The notes beneath the pieces are model-generated. The model was given only the letters and a program-made list of their open reading frames with translations. It did not search any database and had not been told where the DNA came from. DNA of 64,000 nt from Catenovulum maritimum. Its GTDB lineage: Bacteria; Pseudomonadota; Gammaproteobacteria; Enterobacterales; Alteromonadaceae. Below, piece by piece: positions 1-9,638 of this stretch; positions within the stretch are counted from its first letter, which is position 1; the number at the start of each line of letters is the position of its first letter. A program made the position numbers and the translations under genes. The stretch is taken from positions 1 through 64,000 of the forward strand of contig NZ_KQ130499.1 in NCBI RefSeq assembly GCF_001050375.1. The letters are read 5' to 3'.

Positions 1-1480
1 CCGCCTGTGGCGCTCGCAATTGAGTTAGAGATGCTGCCTGCATCGACAATCGCATCTTCGTCTGCTGCAACAACGAGGTCTACACTACCTTGGGTTTGGC
101 CTGCCGCAATGGTGATGGTTTGTTCGTTCGCCAATGTAATGGTCACATCGGTATCGGCTGCATTGGTTAAGGTTGCGGTATAGGTAATGGTGCCGCCGGT
201 TTCTTCTAAGCTATCGGTTGCTGACAAACTTAATTCGGTTGTGTCCACTGTATCCGTAATACGCGTCACGGCTGGCGCATCATTAAATCCAAGGCTAACA
301 AACCCACCACCAGTTGCATCCGTTATGTTTGCTGAGATTGTGCTTTCATCTATGTAAACATCATCGCTATTGGCAAATTCGACATTCACACTAGCTGAGG
401 TTTCGCCTGCCAATATGGTAATGGTTTCACCATTGGATAAAGTAATGGTGACGTCACTTTCTGGAACCGCTGATAACTCAGCCGTATAAACTATTGCGCC
501 GCCCGCCTCAGTAAGAGAATCCGTTGCAGCAAGCAAGGTTACGGCTTGTGCTATTTCAGTCACCGCTGGCGTTTCGTCTATGATTAAGTTCTCGTAATTA
601 CCACCAGAAACATCATTAATGCGTGCGCTAATTTCACTCACGCCATCTAAATCTGCAGCGTTAACGTCAACGGTGCCCGTTAAACTACCCGCAGCAATCA
701 CGATACTTTGGCCGTTACTTAAATTGACCGTCAGTGGCGCATCTGATAATTGGTTTACACTGGCTGTGTAAGTAATCGTGCCGCCTTCAATCGCTAGCGC
801 ACTGGTTGCATCTAGAGTGAGGTTAGTATCTGTTTGTGTATCGGTAATCGCGGTTGTAACCGTAGTTTGATCAACCACTAGATTCTCAAAGTTACCGCCT
901 GTGGCGCTCGCAATTGAGTTAGTAATTGAAGTTGCATCTACAATCGCATCTTCATCTGCTGCAACAACCAGGTCTACACTGCCTTGGGTTTGACCCGCGG
1001 CAATGGTGATGGTTTGTTCGTTCGCAAGCGTGATGGTCACATCGGTATCGGCTGCATTAGTCAGCGTCGCCGTGTAGGTAATCGTGCCGCCTGCTTCCGT
1101 TAAGCTATCAATTGCTGACAAGCTTAAACCTGTTGCATCGACCGTATCGGTAATCGCGGTTGTAACCGTAGTTTGATCAACCACTAGATTCTCAAAGTTA
1201 CCGCCTGTGGCGCTCGCAATTGAGTTGGTAATTGACGTTGCATCTACAATCGCATCTTCATCTGCTGCAACGTTAAATTCAACACTACCTTGGGTTTGAC
1301 CCGCGGCAATGGTGATGGTTTGCTCGTTCGCCAATGTGATGGTCACATCGGTATCGGCTGCATTGGTTAAGGTTGCGGTATAGGTAATCGTGCCGCCGGC
1401 TTCTTCTAAGCTATCAGTTGCTGACAAGCTTAATTCGGTTGTATCTAGCGTGTCGGTTATTTGAGTAATAACAGGGGTTG
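1..1480 (-). repeat. Tandem Ig-like repeats of the adhesin, about 300 bp each
   Basis: Units of about 98-102 codons recur. The same word (ccgcctgtggcgctcgcaat) starts at 1, 895 and 1201; the last two are 306 bp (102 codons) apart and are preceded by an almost identical stretch of about 50 bp. The unit at about 550-890 is more divergent. Near-identity at DNA level suggests recent duplication or gene conversion, and copy number may vary. Confidence 0.85.
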
Positions 1481-3056
1481 AATCAACTACAACATTGACA
1501 CTAGAGTCAGTTGTCGCTTGTGTAATACTAGTTGATAACTCTTGTGCATCTAAAATGGAATCTTCATTTGCATCAACAACAAAATCAACACTCGCAGTTA
1601 ACTCTCCAGCATTAATCGTAATATTTTGTCCATTACTTAACTCAATTAATAAGTCCTGATCAATTGCTGTATTTAAAGTGGCGGTATAAGTAATATTGCC
1701 ACCCGCTTCGGTCACCACATCATTTGATGAGATACCGACAACCGCAACATTTTCGCCTCTAACAACAAGACTAGAATCTGAAGCCTGTGCAGTTAATAAA
1801 CCGTCAGATACTTCAACGTCAATCCCTAAATCAGAAATATTTAGATCTGTATCTTGAAGTGCATCTACTCCAAGTTGAGTTAAAACTACTTGGCCACCGA
1901 CAATCTCAAAAAATCCATTATCATTGTTCAATAAACTAAAAGTGAGTTCATCGCCGTCAACATCAGAGGCAACGATATTAGCAATCGGGTCACCAACTTC
2001 AACATCGTCAGCATTAATATCCAACGCATTAACCTGAATAATCGGAGCTTCATTAATCGCAATCTCAATTGTTGAGTCCACTACATTTGAGTTGCCTGCT
2101 TGGTCAATAAATTGAACGGATATATCATGGACCTGCTCTGATAACGTATTTAAAATATTATCAGGAAGGATCCAAGTGCCATCTTCATTGTTAATAGCTT
2201 GCAGCGTTTGACCATTAATCGAAACAACGACTATTGCATCATTATCATCTACGGTTCCGGTTACAGCTGGGGTTTGATCTTCAGTGACTAAATTATCAAT
2301 TGTTCCTTGCGGTGCAATTGAATCAACAACAACATTACTGTTAATCGTAACTTGCTCACCATTAGGGTAAATCACGATAATTTGAATTACATTATTACCT
2401 TCGACTAAGGTGTAGCCTGGGCTAATGGAGAAAGTGCCATCGCCATTGTTTATGACATCAAATTCATTACCGTTAATGATAGCGACAGCTGTAGCATTAG
2501 GGTCATCAATTACACCACCTAGATCTGGGGTCTGGGTGTTAGTAACTAAATCTTGAATTTCTGCGGTATTATCTTGCGAATCAACGATGGAATTAATGAC
2601 AAGCTCTGAAACTGGCACCGGGATAGAAAAATTAGTAAAAAACTCAGCTTCAAAACGGGTTGTATTAGTGTCAAATCCTGCAGAAGCTCTAGTTTCACTA
2701 TTATCAGCTTCCACTGTGACGATTTCGTCAGAACCTCCAGAACTTTCATTACCTGCAGCGGTTGAAGCAATCTCTTCCGTGTTGCCTTCTAAAACAGCTT
2801 CTTGGATTGCGGCGATCTCATCATCTGAAGGCAAATCACCAGTAACGGTAGAAGCATCCGCATCTGTCATTTCAACTTCTTCGCCGTCTAGTTTTCTTAA
2901 AACTAGCTTTGATCCACTTTCAATAGTAATTATTTGACCTGCAGCTAAAAACGCACCTATATTTAACGCAACAGGTTCACCGTTTTGTATTAACTGAACG
3001 ACACCCAAGACATCTATAATTTGTCCTGAATCTTTTAAAGTAATTTGACTCGCCAT
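1..3056 (-). CDS. LapA-type giant surface adhesin, N-terminal part (C-terminus outside window)
   Basis: Partial gene of at least 1018 codons, open at the window edge. The first 60 or so residues (start MASQITLKDSGQIIDVLG) match the retention module of LapA-family RTX adhesins, which lodges in the outer-membrane exporter and holds the fibre on the cell. A TAAG motif at residues 99-102 fits the LapG protease site. Bacterial Ig-like segments with phrases such as FDVINNGDGTFSI and INGQTLQAINNEDGTW follow to about residue 440, then repeats of about 100 residues containing TLANEQTITIAAGQTQGS. Expected role is biofilm attachment, exported by a type I system and released by LapG when c-di-GMP is low. 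None of lapB, lapC, lapD, lapE or lapG is in the window. The start was chosen because no upstream ATG keeps the module alignment. Family assignment is strong; ligand unknown. Confidence 0.88.
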   Translation of the reverse strand, partial: MASQITLKDSGQIIDVLGVVQLIQNGEPVALNIGAFLAAGQIITIESGSKLVLRKLDGEEVEMTDADASTVTGDLPSDDEIAAIQEAVLEGNTEEIASTAAGNESSGGSDEIVTVEADNSETRASAGFDTNTTRFEAEFFTNFSIPVPVSELVINSIVDSQDNTAEIQDLVTNTQTPDLGGVIDDPNATAVAIINGNEFDVINNGDGTFSISPGYTLVEGNNVIQIIVIYPNGEQVTINSNVVVDSIAPQGTIDNLVTEDQTPAVTGTVDDNDAIVVVSINGQTLQAINNEDGTWILPDNILNTLSEQVHDISVQFIDQAGNSNVVDSTIEIAINEAPIIQVNALDINADDVEVGDPIANIVASDVDGDELTFSLLNNDNGFFEIVGGQVVLTQLGVDALQDTDLNISDLGIDVEVSDGLLTAQASDSSLVVRGENVAVVGISSNDVVTEAGGNITYTATLNTAIDQDLLIELSNGQNITINAGELTASVDFVVDANEDSILDAQELSTSITQATTDSSVNVVVDSTPVITQITDTLDTTELSLSATDSLEEAGGTITYTATLTNAADTDVTITLANEQTITIAAGQTQGSVEFNVAADEDAIVDATSITNSIASATGGNFENLVVDQTTVTTAITDTVDATGLSLSAIDSLTEAGGTITYTATLTNAADTDVTITLANEQTITIAAGQTQGSVDLVVAADEDAIVDATSITNSIASATGGNFENLVVDQTTVTTAITDTQTDTNLTLDATSALAIEGGTITYTASVNQLSDAPLTVNLSNGQSIVIAAGSLTGTVDVNAADLDGVSEISARINDVSGGNYENLIIDETPAVTEIAQAVTLLAATDSLTEAGGAIVYTAELSAVPESDVTITLSNGETITILAGETSASVNVEFANSDDVYIDESTISANITDATGGGFVSLGFNDAPAVTRITDTVDTTELSLSATDSLEETGGTITYTATLTNAADTDVTITLANEQTITIAAGQTQGSVDLVVAADEDAIVDAGSISNSIASATG
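2751..2762 (-). other. Predicted LapG cleavage site (TAAG) in adhesin
   Basis: The codons read Thr-Ala-Ala-Gly, residues 99-102, in the context ASTAAGNE. In LapA of Pseudomonas fluorescens LapG cuts between the two alanines of a TAAG at about residue 108, so motif and position both agree. Cleavage here is inferred. Confidence 0.75.
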
Positions 3057-3495
3057 GTAACAACCCCAGATAGCAATACAACAAGCAAAATGAATTTCGC
3101 CCAGTATAAAAATTAAAAGATTAACCAGTTAAGTCTAGTCGAATAAAAAGCGATTGAATAGGGTTCAGGGCCATAGAAAAACTAGATTTAAGCAGGTTTT
3201 GCACAAAAATGTTAACTATAGCCACTCAAACAGTTCCAAATCCAGCTCAATACAAAGTATCCAAGCTAATTAGACTTTGCTATAATGTCGCACTTTTTAA
3301 TTATCTTACGGGTTCAAATAGCTAAATTTGGTTTAAAAACCGACCAAACCAGCTAAAAAAATACCTTTGCCGGTTATTCTGTTCTTGTATTTTATTAAAT
3401 AATGAATATGCTGCTATGCAGCAAAATTGGGCGCGTTCCCAATAATTATTTCGAATTTTCTAAAGATTTAGGTTGAAGAGGGAGTCACAAACTCT
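3057..3495. other. 439-bp divergent intergenic region, adhesin / asnB
   Basis: Contains upstream sequence of both genes. I see an extended -10 element for asnB (entered separately) and about 200 nt of apparently untranslated leader before asnB. No clear palindromic operator or open frame of note was seen, and no convincing promoter for the adhesin. Confidence 0.5.
3278..3286 (+). promoter_or_regulatory. Extended -10 promoter candidate for asnB
   Basis: TGCTATAAT is a perfect TG-N-TATAAT extended -10. The -35 region is poor, as allowed for this class. It lies about 210 bp upstream of the asnB start, so a long leader is implied. Confidence 0.5.
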
Positions 3496-5172
3496 ATGTG
3501 TTCAATTTTTGGTATTCTTGATCTAAAAACAGATCGAGCAGAGCTAAGAGAAACAGCTAAAGAGCTGTCTAAACTACTACGCCACCGTGGTCCTGACTGG
3601 TCAGGTATTTACGCGAGTGATAACGCAATTCTAGCGCATGAGCGTTTAGCGATTGTTGACGTGAATTCTGGTGACCAACCTCTTTTCAATCCTAATCGTA
3701 CTCACGCATTAGCAGTTAATGGCGAAATCTATAATCATAAAGAATTAGAAAAAGACCTAAGCATAGATTTTACGTTCCAAACTAAATCTGATTGCGAAGT
3801 TATCTTAGCTAAATACCAAGAAAAAGGTATTGAGTTCATTGATGAATTAAAAGGTATGTTTGCTTTTATTCTATATGATGAAACTAAAGATGAATATTTA
3901 ATCGCACGTGACCATATGGGTATTATCCCACTTTATATGGGTTGGGACGAGCACGGTAACTTCTTTGTTGCTTCAGAAATGAAGGCATTAGTACCTGTTT
4001 GTACTAAAGTTCAAGAGTTCCCACCAGGGCACTACCTGCATAGCGCTGATGGCGAATTACGTCAGTACTATCAACGTGACTGGATGGAATACGACGCAGT
4101 TAAAGATAACTCAGCAAATCCAGAAGACATCAATAAAGCATTAGAGAAATCAGTTAAATCTCATTTAATGTCAGATGTACCTTACGGTGTATTGCTTTCA
4201 GGTGGTTTAGATTCATCTGTTATTTCATCTATAACTCAAAAATTTGCTGCTAAGCGAATTGAAGAAGATGATGCATCAGAAGCTTGGTGGCCAAAACTGC
4301 ACTCTTTTGCAGTTGGTTTAGAAGGTGCACCAGACTTAAAAGCAGCGAAAAAAGTTGCTGATGCAATTGGTACTGTTCACCACGAAATGACTTACACAGT
4401 TCAAGATGGTATCGACGCAATTAAAGACGTTATTTACCATTTAGAAACTTACGATGTAACCACAATTCGTGCATCAACACCTATGTACTTAATGGCGCGT
4501 AAAATTAAAGCTATGGGTATCAAAATGGTACTTTCTGGAGAAGGTGCTGATGAGATCTTTGGTGGCTATTTATATTTCCATAAAGCACCAAATGCGAAAG
4601 AGTTCCATGAAGAGCTAAACCGTAAACTAAACAAACTACACATGTTTGATTGCCTTCGTGCAAACAAAGCAATGTCAGCTTGGGGCGTAGAATCTCGTGT
4701 ACCTTTCTTAGACAAAGAGTTCATGGATGTTGCTATGCGAATCAATCCTGAAGCTAAAATGTGTAAAAATGGTAAGCCTGAGAAAAGTATTTTACGTGAA
4801 GCTTTCCAAGACGGTTACTTACCTGATGAAGTTTTATGGCGTCAAAAAGAACAGTTCAGCGACGGTGTTGGCTATAGCTGGATTGACAGCTTAAAAGAGC
4901 ATTGTGCGGCTAATGTAACTGATGACCAATTAGCGAATGCAGAGAATGTATTCCCACACAATACGCCAGATACTAAAGAAGCATACTATTATCGTACTAT
5001 CTTCCAGGAGCACTTCCCACTACCTTCATGTGCAGAGTGTATTCCAGGTGGTAAATCAGTTGCTTGTAGCACACCTGAAGCATTGGCTTGGGATGAGTCA
5101 TTCCAAAATATGGCTGACCCTTCAGGTCGTGCAGTTGCTTCTGTTCACAATGATGGTTACGAAAAACTGTAA
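3496..5172 (+). CDS. asnB: Asparagine synthase B (glutamine-hydrolysing)
   Basis: Cytoplasmic enzyme making asparagine from aspartate, glutamine and ATP. The 558-residue product is close to E. coli AsnB (554). The N-terminal Ntn glutaminase begins MCSIFGIL, so Cys2 becomes the nucleophile after Met removal. The synthetase domain has the PP-loop LSGGLDSS at about residue 234 and GEGADEIFGGY further on. A GAGGGAG-like ribosome site precedes the ATG. It is a single-gene unit, with an extended -10 promoter upstream and an intrinsic terminator downstream. Nothing looks missing. Confidence 0.97.
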   Translation: MCSIFGILDLKTDRAELRETAKELSKLLRHRGPDWSGIYASDNAILAHERLAIVDVNSGDQPLFNPNRTHALAVNGEIYNHKELEKDLSIDFTFQTKSDCEVILAKYQEKGIEFIDELKGMFAFILYDETKDEYLIARDHMGIIPLYMGWDEHGNFFVASEMKALVPVCTKVQEFPPGHYLHSADGELRQYYQRDWMEYDAVKDNSANPEDINKALEKSVKSHLMSDVPYGVLLSGGLDSSVISSITQKFAAKRIEEDDASEAWWPKLHSFAVGLEGAPDLKAAKKVADAIGTVHHEMTYTVQDGIDAIKDVIYHLETYDVTTIRASTPMYLMARKIKAMGIKMVLSGEGADEIFGGYLYFHKAPNAKEFHEELNRKLNKLHMFDCLRANKAMSAWGVESRVPFLDKEFMDVAMRINPEAKMCKNGKPEKSILREAFQDGYLPDEVLWRQKEQFSDGVGYSWIDSLKEHCAANVTDDQLANAENVFPHNTPDTKEAYYYRTIFQEHFPLPSCAECIPGGKSVACSTPEALAWDESFQNMADPSGRAVASVHNDGYEKL

Positions 5173-5202
5173 TCAAATTGCTGGATAATCAATACGAAAA
5201 AG

Positions 5203-5227
5203 CCCTGAAGTTTCAGGGTTTTTTTAT
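5203..5227 (+). terminator. Intrinsic terminator after asnB
   Basis: Stem CCCTGA / TCAGGG with loop AGTT, followed by seven or more T residues, 30 bp after the asnB stop. Confidence 0.85.
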
Positions 5228-5287
5228 TTCTTAACTCGCCAAATTTATCCCCTAGCAAGCAATATAAATCTAGAATATAAGAAGCGT

Positions 5288-5668
5288 TTAACTGGACTCG
5301 AATATAACGGTAGCAAATGCATAGCTTTGCTCATCTGACAAACTTATGAGGGATTTAACGACTTTTCCCTGAGCCAAATCCGATAATATTTTTTCAGCCT
5401 GCCCCGAAACAAGTAAGACAGGCTTGCCACGCTCGTCATTGGTGATTTCAAAATTTTGAAAAGAAACACCACAGGCAATACCAGTTCCAACTGCTTTAGC
5501 TGCAGCTTCTTTTGCAGCCCAGCGCTTAGCTAAATAAGCAATAGCCTGTTTATGCTCTCCAAAAATATTAAGCTCATTAGGTGTTAAGACACGTTTAGCT
5601 AAAGCGAGTAAGTTGGCATTATCAAAACGTTTAATTTCGACAATGTCATTACCTAAACCTAAAATCAT
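5288..5668 (-). CDS. acpS: Holo-[acyl-carrier-protein] synthase
   Basis: Transfers phosphopantetheine from CoA to the apo acyl carrier protein for fatty-acid synthesis. The 126-residue product has the family motif LGNDIVEIKRF with Mg-binding Asp8, and KRWAAKEAAAKAVGTG with Glu54. It is last in the rpoE-to-acpS gene line. The start codon shares its first base with the pdxJ stop region (1-nt overlap), so translation is probably coupled. Same gene order as in E. coli (pdxJ-acpS). Confidence 0.96.
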   Translation of the reverse strand: MILGLGNDIVEIKRFDNANLLALAKRVLTPNELNIFGEHKQAIAYLAKRWAAKEAAAKAVGTGIACGVSFQNFEITNDERGKPVLLVSGQAEKILSDLAQGKVVKSLISLSDEQSYAFATVIFESS

Positions 5669-6402
5669 TAACTTCTAGCATCTAACATAAGTTGAAGCAT
5701 ATCTCGAGTTGCCTTCTCAAGCCCGTCAATTGCGGCTCTAGCAATAATGGCATGGCCAATATTTAACTCTATCATTTGAGGGATAGCAGCGATTGGTTTA
5801 ACGTTATGATAATTTAAGCCATGGCCTGCGTTGACTTTAATGCCGATAGAGTCAGCATAAGCAGCACTTTCGCTAATTCGCTTTAATTCAGCCATTTGCT
5901 CTGCTTCAGTTTCAGCATCTGCGTAGCCACCAGTATGAATTTCTATATACGGTGCTCCAGTTAATTTCGCCGCATCTATTTGTTGCTTATCTGCATCAAT
6001 AAATAACGAAGTTTGAGTTCCTATAGCGGTTAATCTAGCCACAGCAGCAGTCACTTTATCAATTTGACCCGCTACATCTAAACCACCTTCAGTTGTTAGT
6101 TCTTCTCGTTTCTCAGGAACTAAACAACAGAATTCAGGTTTAATTCTTTCGGCAATTTTAAGCATCTCTTCCGTCACAGCCATTTCAAGATTAAGTCGAG
6201 TCTGGACAGTTTGAGCAAGTATATCTACATCTCTATCTTGGATATGGCGTCTATCTTCGCGTAAATGAACTGTAATACCTGCAGCACCTGCATGTTCTGC
6301 AACCGCAGCAGAATGAACAGGATCAGGATAACTCGTCCCGCGTGCTTGTCGAATAGTGGCTATATGATCTATGTTAACGCCTAATAAAATCTCTTTATTC
6401 AT
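5668..6402 (-). CDS. pdxJ: Pyridoxine 5'-phosphate synthase
   Basis: Condenses 1-deoxyxylulose 5-phosphate with 3-amino-2-oxopropyl phosphate to give pyridoxine 5'-phosphate, the last ring-forming step of de novo vitamin B6 synthesis. The 244-residue length matches the family. Visible motifs are [15 protein letters not shown] at the N-terminus, HLREDRRHI, and the C-terminal [10 protein letters not shown] phosphate-binding segment. It overlaps recO by 4 nt and abuts acpS, an operon arrangement shared across gammaproteobacteria. Confidence 0.97.
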   Translation of the reverse strand: MNKEILLGVNIDHIATIRQARGTSYPDPVHSAAVAEHAGAAGITVHLREDRRHIQDRDVDILAQTVQTRLNLEMAVTEEMLKIAERIKPEFCCLVPEKREELTTEGGLDVAGQIDKVTAAVARLTAIGTQTSLFIDADKQQIDAAKLTGAPYIEIHTGGYADAETEAEQMAELKRISESAAYADSIGIKVNAGHGLNYHNVKPIAAIPQMIELNIGHAIIARAAIDGLEKATRDMLQLMLDARS

Positions 6403-7109
6403 CGATTCATTCTCTTAAATAATTCTCTACTTTTAATTGGCTTACCAGCTAATAAATGATCAAGCCAACGTCGGGTTAATAATTTTGCCGACTTTAAAAT
6501 TTCAACTTCACTAAAATCTCTTTCGCCAATTTTAGTGATGATATCGCCGGGAAAAATAGGTAAATTGAGCCAAGGAGCGACTTTACTGCTCCAACCTTGC
6601 TCTGGATAAAATTGATATTGCATGTCAGCTTGAATTGGTTCAAAGGCATCAAAGCAGGTGTCAAAATCAACACTTACCCCAAGCTCATCGATTAAATCAA
6701 GTTCGAAGTTACGCAAAACGCTTTCGAGTTCAATATCAGAAAGCTTAAGCTGATAAATCACTTGTATATACCAAGATAAGATTAACTCAGAGTGTAATGT
6801 TTGCTGCAGTAATTTAACCAAGAGTTCATTGATGTACAAACCACTGTATAATAGCTTGCCGGTTAAAATAGCCAGCTGGCTATCTAACTCATATTTATCA
6901 ACAAAAAATAAATCGGCTCTACCTTGGCTAAGTTTAATTGTATATAAATTGAAAGGCTCAAATTTTGCTGAGTTTCGGCCAACTCGAACAATCGCAGTTA
7001 ACCGCCCATCAAACTCTGTTAGCAACTGGCATATATAAGAGCCTTCGCGGTAAGCGCGGCTGTGAAGCACAACCGCCTTCTGCATTAGATTAGAAGTTAT
7101 CGTCTCCAT
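6399..7109 (-). CDS. recO: DNA repair protein RecO
   Basis: Recombination mediator that helps RecR load RecA on SSB-coated DNA. The 236-residue product has the OB-fold start [15 protein letters not shown] and the helical C-terminal part, with ends [12 protein letters not shown]. The start at 7109 overlaps the era stop by 20 nt. An in-frame ATG at 7085 lies 4 nt past the era stop and would give 228 residues. I kept the first because it has the better purine-rich upstream sequence, but either is possible. Both neighbours are as in E. coli. Confidence 0.9.
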   Translation of the reverse strand: METITSNLMQKAVVLHSRAYREGSYICQLLTEFDGRLTAIVRVGRNSAKFEPFNLYTIKLSQGRADLFFVDKYELDSQLAILTGKLLYSGLYINELLVKLLQQTLHSELILSWYIQVIYQLKLSDIELESVLRNFELDLIDELGVSVDFDTCFDAFEPIQADMQYQFYPEQGWSSKVAPWLNLPIFPGDIITKIGERDFSEVEILKSAKLLTRRWLDHLLAGKPIKSRELFKRMNR

Positions 7110-7995
7110 ACCCTAAACTTCTTAATGCGCGTTCATCATCAGCCCAGCCTGACTTCACTTTAACAAATAATTCTAAGTAAACTTTACAGTCCAGCATGCG
7201 CTCAATGTCATAACGAGCATCGCTACCGATTGTTTTGATTTTTTCGCCATTTTTACCAATAACAATACGCTTTTGAGCATCTCTAGTAACCAGTATCGCT
7301 GCATATACTTTTAACAAACCATTTGGCTGATACTCAAACTTTTCAATTTCAACAGCAATATCATAAGGTAGCTCTTCACCTGTATTACGCATTAATTTTT
7401 CACGAATAATTTCACTCGTCATAAATTTAGATGAACGATCCGTAAAGTAATCTTCAGGGAAGTAAAACTCACAAGGCTCAAGACTCTCTTTAACCACTTT
7501 TTCAACTACATCAACCTGAGCGCCTTTTTCTGCACTAATAGGGATAATTTGTTGAAAATCATGCTGTGAGCCAAGAAACTGTAGATGAGGCAACAAAGAC
7601 TCTTTATCTTTAACGTTATCAACTTTATTAATCAATAACACACAAGGTACGCCTGCTTGCTTAATTCGCTTTAATACCATTTCATCGTCTGGCAACCAAT
7701 GCGTACCTTCAACTAAAAAGAGTACCAAGCTAACGTCTGCAATAGAGCTATGAGCAGCTCTATTCATTAAACGGTTAATCGCACGCTTTTCATCAGAATG
7801 AAGACCTGGCGTGTCAATGTAAACCGTTTGATAATTGCCTTCTGTATGTATTCCCATAACACGATGACGCGTAGTTTGTGGCTTTTTAGAAGTAATACTA
7901 ACCTTTTGGCCAACAATTCTATTAATGAGTGTTGATTTGCCGACATTAGGTCGACCAACAATGGCGACTAAACCACAATGAGTATTTGGGGTCAT
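7090..7995 (-). CDS. era: GTPase Era, 16S rRNA-processing factor
   Basis: Essential GTPase that binds the 3' end of 16S rRNA and couples 30S maturation to growth. The 301-residue product has G1 GRPNVGKST (residues 14-22), G3 DTPG (61-64), G4 NKVD, and a C-terminal KH domain including [11 protein letters not shown]. It follows rnc by 8 nt, the usual rnc-era pairing, and overlaps recO. Confidence 0.97.
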   Translation of the reverse strand: MTPNTHCGLVAIVGRPNVGKSTLINRIVGQKVSITSKKPQTTRHRVMGIHTEGNYQTVYIDTPGLHSDEKRAINRLMNRAAHSSIADVSLVLFLVEGTHWLPDDEMVLKRIKQAGVPCVLLINKVDNVKDKESLLPHLQFLGSQHDFQQIIPISAEKGAQVDVVEKVVKESLEPCEFYFPEDYFTDRSSKFMTSEIIREKLMRNTGEELPYDIAVEIEKFEYQPNGLLKVYAAILVTRDAQKRIVIGKNGEKIKTIGSDARYDIERMLDCKVYLELFVKVKSGWADDERALRSLGYGDDNF

Positions 7996-8003
7996 AAGAA
8001 AAC

Positions 8004-8681
8004 CTATAAAGAAGAAATACGATTAAGCATAGCGCGCGCAGCTTCTTGTTCTGCTTTACGTCTACTTGAACCTTTGCCTTTTGTTGTCAGCTCTGGTTCA
8101 TTTAAGTGACAAGTTACGGAAAAAACTTGATTGTGATCTTTACCCTTTATTTCATCAACTTGATAATCTGGTAAGTCTAACTGCCTAGATTGCTGATATT
8201 CTTGTAGCTGTGTTTTAGCGTCTTTTTGAGCTTGGCCAGGTTTCAACTGAGCGAGTCGAGATTCATACCAAGCTAGAATAAGTGCTTTAGCTGTATCCAT
8301 TCCAGCTTCTAAATATACAGCACCTATTATAGATTCAACTGCATCTTCTAAAATAGAGTTGCGTCTATGGCCGCCACTTTTTAATTCGCCAGGGCCAAGA
8401 ATTAAATAATCACTTAATTTAAATTCATGTGCCAATTCAACTAAAGTTTCACCTCTAACCAAAGTGGCACGCATTCGACTCAAGTCACCTTCATTACATT
8501 TAGGAAACTGCACATAAAGTTGCTCTGCAATGACAAAGCCAAGAATCGAATCGCCTAAGAACTCCAAGCGCTCATTGTGTTTACTCTTAGCGCTTCTGTG
8601 AGTTAAAGCTTGCTGTAATAAGTTACGATCTTCAAACTGGTAACCTATTGCTTTAGTTAATATATTAAGTGTATCTATCAT
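8004..8681 (-). CDS. rnc: Ribonuclease III
   Basis: Double-strand-specific endoribonuclease processing rRNA precursors and some mRNAs. The 225-residue product has the signature [14 protein letters not shown] (residues 35-48), with metal ligands including Glu40 and Asp44, and an acidic [10 protein letters not shown] segment. A C-terminal dsRNA-binding domain ends in [12 protein letters not shown]. The start overlaps the lepB stop by 1 nt, giving tight coupling within lepA-lepB-rnc-era. Confidence 0.97.
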   Translation of the reverse strand: MIDTLNILTKAIGYQFEDRNLLQQALTHRSAKSKHNERLEFLGDSILGFVIAEQLYVQFPKCNEGDLSRMRATLVRGETLVELAHEFKLSDYLILGPGELKSGGHRRNSILEDAVESIIGAVYLEAGMDTAKALILAWYESRLAQLKPGQAQKDAKTQLQEYQQSRQLDLPDYQVDEIKGKDHNQVFSVTCHLNEPELTTKGKGSSRRKAEQEAARAMLNRISSL

Positions 8682-9625
8682 TACTTTTTAATTTCACTTG
8701 CGCCTGGGATTTTGCCTAAGCGGTCAAAACGAACACCCGACGGGACCCAAGATGGAAGAAAATCATCTTCACCACGTTCAAATTCAAAACTCATCCAAAT
8801 AAAGACAGCTTTACCGACTAAATGGTTTTCAGGTACAAAGCCCCAGAATCGGCTATCGGTTGAGTTATCTCTATTATCACCTAAAACAAAGTAATGGCTT
8901 TCAGGTACGATCCATTCATCATTTTGGCTGGTTGAAGCTTGTTTATGAAACATAGATGACATATCTGGTGCTCTAAAATTCAATAATACGTCATGTTTAA
9001 CACCTGATAAATCTTCAACAAATCGATCAAGTGGATATGGCCCCATGCTGAACTCACCGCGACTGACTAGTTCTTTCTGCATTTCCTGATATTGAGTTTG
9101 ACACTCTGCACCAGCTTGGCAATTAGGTAAAATATAAACCTTTTTATTACGATAAATAACTCTATCACCCGGCAAAGCAACAACACGTTTAATATAGTCC
9201 AACGCTGGATTTTCAGGGTATTTAAAAACAGCTACATCACCACGAAGTGGCTTATCTGTCTCTAATAAGATACTGTTCGCGACTGGATTACGGATACCAT
9301 AACTGTACTTTTCAACTAAGATAAAATCGCCAACCAAAAGCGTTGGCATCATAGATCCTGAAGGGATTTGAAATGGTTCATATAAAAATGAGCGCAAAAC
9401 AAAAACGAAAGCGATAACAGGAAAAATAGATTCCGCAAATTCAGCGACAGGATGTTGAGGTGCGATTCTATGCTTAACTTCATCATCTAAATCTAGCTGA
9501 GTTGCTGCGCCAGCTGCTTCTAACTTTTGTTTGCGTTTTGGTTTCCATAGCAAAACATCTAACAACCAGATTAAACCAGTTGAGATAGTTAACACAAACA
9601 ACATAATCGAAAAATAGTTGGCCAT
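8681..9625 (-). CDS. lepB: Signal peptidase I
   Basis: Inner-membrane protease that removes Sec and Tat signal peptides. The 314-residue protein has an N-terminal membrane anchor (residues 4-27), a second membrane segment near 68-80, then the catalytic Ser91 in PSGSMMPTL and Lys146 in [11 protein letters not shown], the same numbering class as E. coli (Ser91/Lys146). The C-terminal box [11 protein letters not shown] is present. It lies 13 nt after lepA. Confidence 0.97.
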   Translation of the reverse strand: MANYFSIMLFVLTISTGLIWLLDVLLWKPKRKQKLEAAGAATQLDLDDEVKHRIAPQHPVAEFAESIFPVIAFVFVLRSFLYEPFQIPSGSMMPTLLVGDFILVEKYSYGIRNPVANSILLETDKPLRGDVAVFKYPENPALDYIKRVVALPGDRVIYRNKKVYILPNCQAGAECQTQYQEMQKELVSRGEFSMGPYPLDRFVEDLSGVKHDVLLNFRAPDMSSMFHKQASTSQNDEWIVPESHYFVLGDNRDNSTDSRFWGFVPENHLVGKAVFIWMSFEFERGEDDFLPSWVPSGVRFDRLGKIPGASEIKK

Positions 9626-9638
9626 AATTTTTCCTAAA

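Noticed and set aside
1-1480. CRISPR-like array, because of repeated words at about 300-bp spacing
   Set aside because: The repeats are in frame, about 100 codons long and part of one coding sequence; spacing and length do not fit CRISPR.
2587-2937. 116-codon plus-strand frame within the adhesin region
   Set aside because: Antisense shadow of the adhesin coding strand; Ser/Ala-rich composition follows from the repeats.
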